Below are positions 37,697 through 46,800 of a stretch of DNA of 60,933 nt, piece after piece. Both the position numbers and the translations under genes were made by a program. Position 1 is the stretch's first letter. Every line of letters begins with the position of its first letter. This DNA comes from a cf. Phormidesmis sp. LEGE 11477 (GTDB lineage: Bacteria; Cyanobacteriota; Cyanobacteriia; Phormidesmidales; Phormidesmidaceae). Under the pieces are notes generated by a model that saw nothing but the letters and a program-made list of their open reading frames with translations, did no database searches and was not told the origin of the DNA. The DNA lies in the NCBI RefSeq assembly GCF_015207105.1, contig NZ_JADEXO010000022.1, positions 1-60,933 of the forward strand, in the 5' to 3' direction.

Positions 37697-39197
37697 GAAT
37701 TAATTCCTTGGCTTAAAATAACTTTGAAAGTTGATGAAAGTAGACCAACTCTCAGCTACATAGCTGGTATGAAGGTCTAAAAATATACCTGCCAGTCTCT
37801 CTTCATCTTTCTCTATGGCGGGTTGCGAAGAGAAAAACTGCAAAGTTGAATAGAACTGTATGACTGCACAAAATTCTCTGGCAGCTTCTAACCGATGCCT
37901 AGACCACTGTAGAGGCATCTAGTTACTACCCACCCAGAACTCTTCGTACAGAAAGCTAAGGAAATGAACCAGATACTCTAATTAAAATGTGTTAGGTAGT
38001 TTGTTTAACTCGGATGCATAGATCTGTTTAAATAGTCACCTTCAAATAATCTCGCAATATGTTTCAACAACTAAGACGCATCTAGACGCATCTCACGAAC
38101 ACCCACCGACTGAGAGAAAAATTTCTCCAGGAAGTATAGTAAACCAAAGGAACCAACAAAAAGTGGTAGACATATCAAAAACTATCGATTCTTTATCAAT
38201 TCTTCAATCAAGGGAGCTGTTAGCTGAAGCTGTCGACTCGTCGAGAATGCAGAGACTCGGCTTTCTCAAAGCCTAAGCCTAAGCCGTCGAGAGTGTAGCT
38301 TGTGGGACTCGTAGATCTTCTAATAATTAGCTTTTGTTCATAAAGCCCTTACAACTTGATTTTGATTGACGCTTTCGAGCATAAGTATGTGATCTTGATC
38401 GCTTAAATGCTAAGAATTTTCTGTAGTTCTATTAGAGCTACAATAACTATTCCACATTCTTCTGAGCTAGCCTCGCTCTGACGTTCTGCAAGCTCAAGCT
38501 GTAGTACGATCACCATATTCAACAAATAATGAACGGCAATCTATCACCTTGGGTAAAAGAACTTAGGGTTGAATAGTGCGGTTAGTATAATTTTGACCAA
38601 GCTATTCGACAGACTACTTAGGAGAAGCAGGTCTCGGAGGTAGCATCTGTTTTTATGATCGCCCCAATGGCTGGTGCAGCAAGATCTTTGCGGTGGTTTA
38701 GGCTAAGAAAAAACATGTTCTTTTTTAGACAAAGGCGTTTATGATACGACGCTACTTCACAAAAGCAAAGCTTGAGGAAACTTTGGGGTTAATCGAGACT
38801 AAGATGCGCTGTAGCTTGGCTTTAGAGAAAATTAACCTTTCCGTCCACGCAATCGCACGATTCAAATATTATCCTAATAACGTCTAGGGTGCAAAGCCAC
38901 ATATAAAGCAACCAACTTTAGAATGCGATGTTCAAGCGTAATTCAAGCGCAATTAGCGCCTATTTCTGGAGCTAATCACTAGAAGATTGCAGAAGGTTTA
39001 TCAAAAAACAGTATTCTGCCACGCTATATGACTTTCTAGTAAACATGCAGTAGTCGAGTCAGAAGAAAGCCTTTATACAACTAAAGTATCTAGAAGTTTT
39101 GATAGCCTGAGCGCGTCTGAAAGCGCATTTGGCTAGCTGCATCTTTTACTTCTGTACTCACTCCCTTCATTCTCAAAAAGCACTTTTATCTTCCACT
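37697..39197. other. 1.5-kb divergent intergenic region between exoprotein genes
   Basis: It separates the minus-strand cohesin/RTX gene from the plus-strand dockerin genes, so promoters for both directions should be here. It is AT-rich with many in-frame stops. A 72-codon open stretch at 37700-37918 has no protein-like features. I found no tRNA, no insertion sequence and no obvious operator. Such a long gap in an otherwise compact window suggests long leaders or regulatory RNA. Confidence 0.5.
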
Positions 39198-40802
39198 ATG
39201 AAAGACATTGCGGGCAGCACGCTAGAGACAGCATTCGATCTAGAATTTCTGAGTAATGTTTCAAAAATATTAACAAACGAGATAGGTGATAGAGACTTCA
39301 CCGATTATTACCGATTCGAATTAGCTGAGAATAGTCTTGTTAGCCTTCTAGTCAGTGATCTCAGTCAAGATACAACACTTTTTTTGAGGAACAGTGATGG
39401 CAGTAGAGAGATTGCTCGTTCTGCTAATACGAGTACTGTAGATGAAAAGATTGAGCTGAATCTTAAGCCGGATGTCTACTTTCTGCACGTTAGTCGTACT
39501 GCGAATGGAGAAGCAACACCTTATAAGCTGACCGCACAGGCAACGTCGCTTGGTCCGACACCTGTGGACAATGCTGGTGAGATTCTAGATAAGGCAAAAG
39601 ATCTAGGCGTGCTCAGTAGCCAGCCCAGTAGCGCTAGTGATTTCATCGGCAATTTTAACGGGCTTGTGAATGATACAGTTGATTACTACCGATTTGAGCT
39701 TGTCGAAAATAGTCAGATTGATATTAAGCTCCATGGACTGAGCGAGAATGCATCGCTGTTTCTATACAATAGCGATCTCACCAGAGAGCTGCGTCGCTCG
39801 ACCAACTCGAGCAATATTGAGGAAGTTATCACAGGGAACTTCAAAGCAGGTATGTACTACCTGCGGGTCAATAGCAGTGATGGCACTACCTACAATCTAG
39901 AGGCTTCTGCTATTTCCCTAGGAGCTATTCCTGTAGATAAAGCTGGCGAAGATCGAGACGCTGCGAGGGACGACGGCAGCGGCATCGCCACCTACGATAT
40001 CTACGTCTCCGTCAATGATGGCGACTACGAACTGTGGCTAGACAACACTGCCGATACCACAGTCACCTACACTGGCGAAGCCGGACGCACCTACCAGTTC
40101 TACAGCGTGGCCAAAGACAACGTCGGCTACACCGAAGACGCGCCGAGGACAGCTGATGCAACAACTACGCCAGTAGAAGCGATCGCTACCGTCGTCGCGA
40201 CCACCTTCGATGTCACCAACGACCACGTCATCACTGGCCAAGCCAACGTCACCTTCACCTTGGCAAACCAAGGCACTACAGATGCTACTGATATCTCAGC
40301 TGCCATCGTCTATTCCAACGACGACATTATCGGTAACGAAGATGACTTGATTGTAGAGACAATTTCTATTGGAGATTTAGTGAGCGGAGGAGAGATAAAC
40401 CAAAGTATCTCTGTTCAACTCTCTCGCGAATTGCTCAATAGCCGCGCACTCGCTGATGACGTCACAGGCCTCGGAAGTGGATACGTTTCTGAGAGCTATG
40501 ACTATCTTGGGATTGTGATAGATCCTGACAGTGAAGCAAACAGTCCCCTGAATGCAGCTTCGCAGAAAGGTATGAGCACAGACGATATCACCTACTTTCC
40601 TTGGGATATCGACGGCAACGGATTAGTCACTCCAACAGATGCAATATTTGTGATTAATCGTCTAGGACAGTCAACACCAAAAGCTGATATTAGAGCTGAC
40701 TTTGATGGGAATGAGCTGATTACGCCGACAGATGCGATCAGTGCCATCAATAGATTGGGTTACGGCATAAATAGCATTGTTTTTGAAAGTTTCAATTCAT
40801 AA
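39198..40802 (+). CDS. PPC-repeat protein with C-terminal CARDB-like and dockerin domains
   Basis: 534 aa from ATG 39198; an upstream TTG at 39129 would add 23 residues that do not look like domain sequence. Two PPC-like domains come first (FTDYYRFELAENSLVSLLVS and VDYYRFELVENSQIDIKLHG). A partial fibronectin-III-like segment follows (GSGIATYDIYVSVNDGDYEL through TYQFYSVAKDNVGYTED), beginning mid-domain at a sharp rise in GC content. Then come a CARDB-like domain and a dockerin (DIDGNGLVTPTDAIFVINRL, DFDGNELITPTDAISAINRL). The gene lies 8 bp upstream of the 2909-aa gene and is surely co-transcribed. No signal peptide is visible. Role: a probable exported protein anchored through its dockerin. 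Confidence 0.8.
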   Translation: MKDIAGSTLETAFDLEFLSNVSKILTNEIGDRDFTDYYRFELAENSLVSLLVSDLSQDTTLFLRNSDGSREIARSANTSTVDEKIELNLKPDVYFLHVSRTANGEATPYKLTAQATSLGPTPVDNAGEILDKAKDLGVLSSQPSSASDFIGNFNGLVNDTVDYYRFELVENSQIDIKLHGLSENASLFLYNSDLTRELRRSTNSSNIEEVITGNFKAGMYYLRVNSSDGTTYNLEASAISLGAIPVDKAGEDRDAARDDGSGIATYDIYVSVNDGDYELWLDNTADTTVTYTGEAGRTYQFYSVAKDNVGYTEDAPRTADATTTPVEAIATVVATTFDVTNDHVITGQANVTFTLANQGTTDATDISAAIVYSNDDIIGNEDDLIVETISIGDLVSGGEINQSISVQLSRELLNSRALADDVTGLGSGYVSESYDYLGIVIDPDSEANSPLNAASQKGMSTDDITYFPWDIDGNGLVTPTDAIFVINRLGQSTPKADIRADFDGNELITPTDAISAINRLGYGINSIVFESFNS

Positions 40803-40810
40803 GACTAACC

Positions 40811-43800
40811 ATGAGTAAACAATTCTCTCTGAATTCTAGTTCGACTTATACAATCAAGTCAGCAGATCTGATTTTATTTGATTTGCCAGGATTTTCACCC
40901 GTTGTCCACCGTTTTTGGACAATGATTGAAGTCTCTCCATTCGGTACGCAGAGATTAATCAAAGAAATACATGGACTAGGAACTAGCAGGAGCGACAATC
41001 TTCCTAGAGCGATGGGACTAAGAGTGCTAGATCATCAGATTGTTGCGCACGAATTTGTATATGAAAATAATGTTAGGGTTGGAGTGGATTCTCATAGCGG
41101 CAGTTGGAGTCGTATAGGAGAGAAGACAACATTAAGAGGGAATTACAACGGCTACCTAGGCTACAATCGTTCTGATGTAATCAACAGAAAAACTTTTGAG
41201 GAAGGTCTAACATCAGAGCAAGCTGAAGCCATATGGGGCAGAGGTCTTGAAGCTGGAAATAGTATTAACTCAGAAAATATCGACTATGAGCTTTACGGAA
41301 TTGTAGGAAGAGGCACCAATAGCAATTCTACTCATTACACTGTTGGAGAGGCTATGGGAGCAGAAGTCCCCTTCTTTGAGGAACTAGACAGTGAGACCTG
41401 GGCTCCAGGAACAGGAGAAAATTTGAATGGTGGTTTTAGCTATCAGCCTACCGAAGAGGATATAGAAGAATATAAAAAGCGGGCTGAACTTCGTTCGAAG
41501 GCATCAAGTTTAGGTGGTCAAATAGCTTCTTATCTTGTTGATGATAATTTTGCCACTCAGCTTATAGCAAGATCTATGGGCTCAAGCGTTGGAGGTTGGG
41601 TTTACGATGTCAACGACGGTGTTTATGATCAATCACTTGATAATCTTGCTTCACCAGAACTCTACTTGACAAACTTAGTTTCCACGGCTGTAGCTCTAGG
41701 CAGCGAGGAACTATCGACGGCGATTATTGAGGCATTGAAGATCGAAGATGAGCTGTCTCAAGTTTTCCTGAGTATAGGAGTTAACACCCTTTCACAAGCA
41801 GTTATAAACTATGCCTTTACCTCTGCTGCCATAGAGTACTTTCCTCAATTTGCCGCAAAGTATCTAAGCATCGATAAAGTTGCAAATATTACTATTGATA
41901 ATCTACAAGTTTCATTCAGCAGTGCATTAGCCTCTTACGCGGCCTCGTATGCTAGCAATGAACTATACGAGTCCCTAGTTCGCTGGAATATTATTAGCGA
42001 AAGCCAACTCAATGAGGGATCGGCAATAGGTGGGTCTGTAGGTGGAACAGTGGGAGGCTTAGTTGGCTCAGTCTTTCCAGTAATTGGTACTTGGGTAGGA
42101 TCATTCTTAGGCTCAATAGCTGGCAGTCTGATTGGAGGTTTGTTTGGAGATGAAGATTTCCCAAGAGCAGCATATCTTATAAGTGTTTTAGAGAATGAAT
42201 ACGTCAATCAGTTCTCCTATGAATTAGATGATGGCAACACAGAGCTTGCCAAACAGATGGGAGACGCTGCACAACAGATTCTCAATCTATTTGCCGATGT
42301 CATTGATGGGCAGCTAATTGAGGCAGAGGATGTCTACTATGGTCATTACCTGGAAGATCTAGTCTATCAACCAGAAGATGACGCTCCGGGAAGAAGTAGC
42401 AGAGGTGGAAGAGTCAGCTTTGATGACGTTCAAGCCGCTATAGAAGCAGGTGCAGTTTATCAGCTTCAGAAAACTCTAGTAGAAGGTGGCGATCTATATA
42501 TTAAACGCGCTCTCACTAATCTAGATGAACCAAGAGGAACACTAGAACAGCTCAATCAAACTTTCCAGGCTGCAAAAGAATACGGCGTCTACAAAGACAA
42601 CCCATCCCTGTACCAAAATTACGTTGATGGACTAGACGAAAATGCTATCTCAGATGCAGACGAACGCATTATAGAACTGCGCTCACGACCTTGGGAACGT
42701 TTCGTTCCCCCCAGTCTCAATGAAGACATTATCATCGAAGCCTCCAAAGAACTCTCGGCAGAAACCATCGAGCTTTCTTTAGAAGAAAAAGATCTCGTCA
42801 TTGATGGTAGAAGAGAACCCAATTGGGTCAACACCCAACCTAAAAATAAGCCACAGTTCATCCGTTTCAGCGATGGCAACTTGTACAACATCGTTGTATA
42901 CACAGAAACTATCGAAATTCCTGGACTACTAGACAGCGATCCTGTCATCGTTACCGAAGAAACGAGAGTCAAACTAGAACTCTACACTCCAGATCCCACC
43001 GTTCGCGATCTCGGACTAGAGTTTTTGCCCTCCGAAGTAAACCTATCTCTTAATGGCAACAATCTTGTTATTGAAGGCGAAGTCATCTCTAACTGGCTCA
43101 CCACCACAGAAGACCAACTAGAAATCCTTCGTTTTGCCGATGGCAGTCGCTTCCAAATTGTTGCTGAGAACGGAGCTGTACAGCTACAACACGAAGTCGT
43201 CGCCAACTGGAATGATACCCGCACCCAAGCCACAGCTCTCAACCTTGACACCCCTCAAACCTCAGACTATTACAAAGCCGCTGACGTCACCCAAATCATT
43301 CAAGCAAATGGTGGCACTGCTCAAGGCGAAAACGATAGTGACGACGTTTTAATTTCCTCCACAGCCACAGAAACCCTCAGCGGCGGCCTCGGCGACGATA
43401 TTTATCGCTATAACCTCGGCGATGGCCCAGACACCATCCAAGACGCAGGCGGTGTAGATACCCTAGAACTCGGCAAAAACATACAGCTCGCCGACCTCAC
43501 CCTCACCCAAAACGGCAAAGACCTAATTCTCAACATCTCAACGCCTAACAATGCCTCAAACCCTGCTGCTAACAGAATCACCCTCAAAAACATTGCCAAC
43601 AGCCCAATTGAACTAATTCGCCTCAGCAACAACGAAGAATACCAACTCGACAATACCAGCGGTCAATGGCAGCTTGTCCCTACTGGCAGCATTCAATTCT
43701 CCAGTGAAGACAATACTACCCTTCAAGGCACTCTTAGCCCAGATACCCTTAGAGCCACAGGCGAAAACGCCACCCTAGAAGGCGGCGCAGGCAACGATAT

Positions 43801-46800
43801 CTATCTCTATGCGTTAGGTGATGGTAACCTCACCACTATTTACGACACCGGAGACTACGAAGGCATTGTCCGAGATGGCGGTACAGATACCCTCGTTTTG
43901 GCAACCAACACCATTCCCCTTCTCAAGCTACAAGATAAAGACCTCATCATCTCTGTAGCCTACATTCCAGCCTCCTTCGAGACAGAAAGCAGTGATGCTA
44001 CCCCACAGCCTGTCGAAATCAAAATCAAAGACTGGGCAGAAGAGAATAGCCGCATCGAATTCATTCGGCTTTCCAATGGCCAAGACTACGTTCCCACCAT
44101 TCAACAAGATGGTTCTATAACCTTACAGCCCGCCAAAGTAGAAGGTGAGTCCACACTAGATGTACAGCTAGACGTTCCAGAAAGCTACGAACTTAGTAGC
44201 CGCAACCTGGCTGTTGTCGATTTGCGAGATGATGGCCTTCAGCTTATCTCTGCTCAAGACTCTTTCGCTATGTCGGACCAGGACGATGATGGCTCCCTAG
44301 AGCAAACCGGCTGGGTCTCTCCGTTAGATGGATTTCTTGTGCTTGACCGTAACAGCGATGGGCAGATCGCAGAGCTAGATGAGTTCATCTCCCTCACTGC
44401 TCAGTCAGACGTTACTCACATCAATGCTCTCAATACCAACGGCGACGATTTCCTCAACTACCAAGATACAACCTTCGACCAGCTCAGAGTCTGGACAGAT
44501 AATAACGGCAACAACCGCGTTGAGTTAGGTGAACTTGCTGCACTACATCGCTACGGCATCGCAGATATATCGCTAATTAGCCAAAGTAAAAACTATGAGC
44601 TAGCTGGCAATCAGGTCACAGCCTCCGCCTACTTCACTCAGCTCGGCTATCGGTACCGCAACCGCTCCCAAATATTCGATGTCGCTTTTGCCTACAATCC
44701 AGACGGCGTAAAGCTAGAAGAACTAGGTAACGGCCTCAACCAATTCACTTTTGAAAACAAGCCAAATATTATCATTGCAGACAGCACAGCTAATGACCTG
44801 AATTTAGAAATCGATCCTGCCCTTACCTATTCCGTTACCGGTGGCGATGGCAACGATACGCTGCGTGTATTACCTGGCAGTACCGCAGGCGCTATCCTAA
44901 ACGGCGGCGACGGCAACGATACTCTAATAGGTGGCGATGGATTCGACATCCTCAATGGCGCTGGGGGCAAAGACGTTATCAAAGGTGGCGGCGGCGACGA
45001 TACGATCACTGTCGACCAAGACGACTTCCTGTTTGCCTTAGACGGAGGTGATGGATTCGATATTGTCACCATTGATGAGCGCGATCGGTTCCATCTGAAA
45101 TTGAGCGATCGCAGCAACATCGAGTCCATCATTGGCAACAGAGCCGCTGACAAAATCACCTACAGTGGCAGCAACAGCGTACTTATTTCAGGCGGAACCG
45201 GCAATGACAACCTTACTGGAGGCGACGGTGATGACCAAATAGAAGGTGGAGAAGGTGATGACGAACTAGCAGGCAGTGGTGGTAATGATCTCTTGCTAGG
45301 CAGTATCGGTGAAGATCGCCTCTATGGAGGAGATGACGACGACCAGCTCTATGGGCAAGAAGGAGACGACTATCTAGAGGGTGGACAAGGCAATGACTAC
45401 CTAGATGGCAGCATCGGTAACGACATTCTAGCTGGTGGCAATGGCCAAAACACTTATATCTTTGGTCGAGACTATGGCGTCGACACCATTGATGTCGACT
45501 ACAACAATACGGGAATAGAAACCGTTAGTTTTAGAGCTGGTATCACGCTAGAAGATATTACCTTCTGGCGTAAATCTGACAGCGTATACGAGAGGGATAA
45601 CCTCTACATCGCTATCAAAGACACCCACGATCGACTTATCATCAAAGACCAGTTCGCAGGCAGCAGATACGGCGTAGATCAATTCATCTTCGCAGACGGG
45701 ACCACTTTGGAAATAGCTGATGTCAAAGCTCAGCTATTGGAATCTACCGACGGTGACGATAACCTGTTTGGTTACGACCGAGAAGCCAATGTACTTGACG
45801 GCGGTGCAGGTAACGACAAGCTAGACAGTGACTCTGGCGAAAATGTCTACGTCTTTGGACGAGGCTATGACATAGACACCATAACAACAAGTTACAACAG
45901 CAACGATGAAACGGTCAGATTCAACCTAGATGTTGCTCCAGCAGATATTATCTTCACCCGAAAATCAGGAGGTCTCAGCTTCATCAACAATCTTCAAATC
46001 AGCATTAAAGATACTCTCGACCAGCTGATTATTGAAGATCAATTTAGTAACGATGCTTACAGCATAGATCAGTTCGTCTTTGCTGACGGTACAATCTGGA
46101 CAGAACAAGACGTAGAAGTACAGCTTCTTCAGTCTACAGACGGTGATGATGCCCTGGTTGGCTACACCGCTAGTGACGATGTTCTGCAAGGAGATGCAGG
46201 CAATGACACCCTAGATGGAAACTCTGGTCAAAATACCTATATCTTTGGCCGAGGTGATGGTGTCGATACAATCCTCTCAAACTATAACACTGGGGTTGAC
46301 ACGCTCAAATTCAAGGAAGACATTTCACCTGAGGATGTCTTGTTTCGGCGAGAGCATAGGAACACATCCCTGTCGCGTAATAAGCTCTATTTTGAAATTG
46401 AAGATACCAGTGATCAAATCATCGTCGAAAGTCAGTTTTTCTCTGGTGACAACTATGGCATAGATAAGGTTGTATTTGCTGATGGCACAACCTGGACTAG
46501 AGCATATATAGAAAGCCAACTGCTACAATCTACGGCTGGCGATGATATTCTCACCGCCTATCACGTAAGAGAAAATTCCCCTGAAAATTTACTTGATGGT
46601 GGGGCTGGAAACGATATCCTAAACGGGCGAAATGGCCAAAATATCTATCGCTTTGGTCGCGGCGATGGCGTTGATAGAATCACCTCAAACTACAACACTA
46701 GAGTAGACATCCTTCAGCTCAAAGACGATATCTCTCCAACAGACATCTCTTTCGCGCGAGTGCCAGGACAAAACGAACTCTACATCGCCATCAACAATAC

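Noticed and set aside
37700-37918. 72-codon open frame just upstream of the cohesin/RTX gene
   Set aside because: No ribosome binding site and no protein-like pattern; it sits in the likely leader region.
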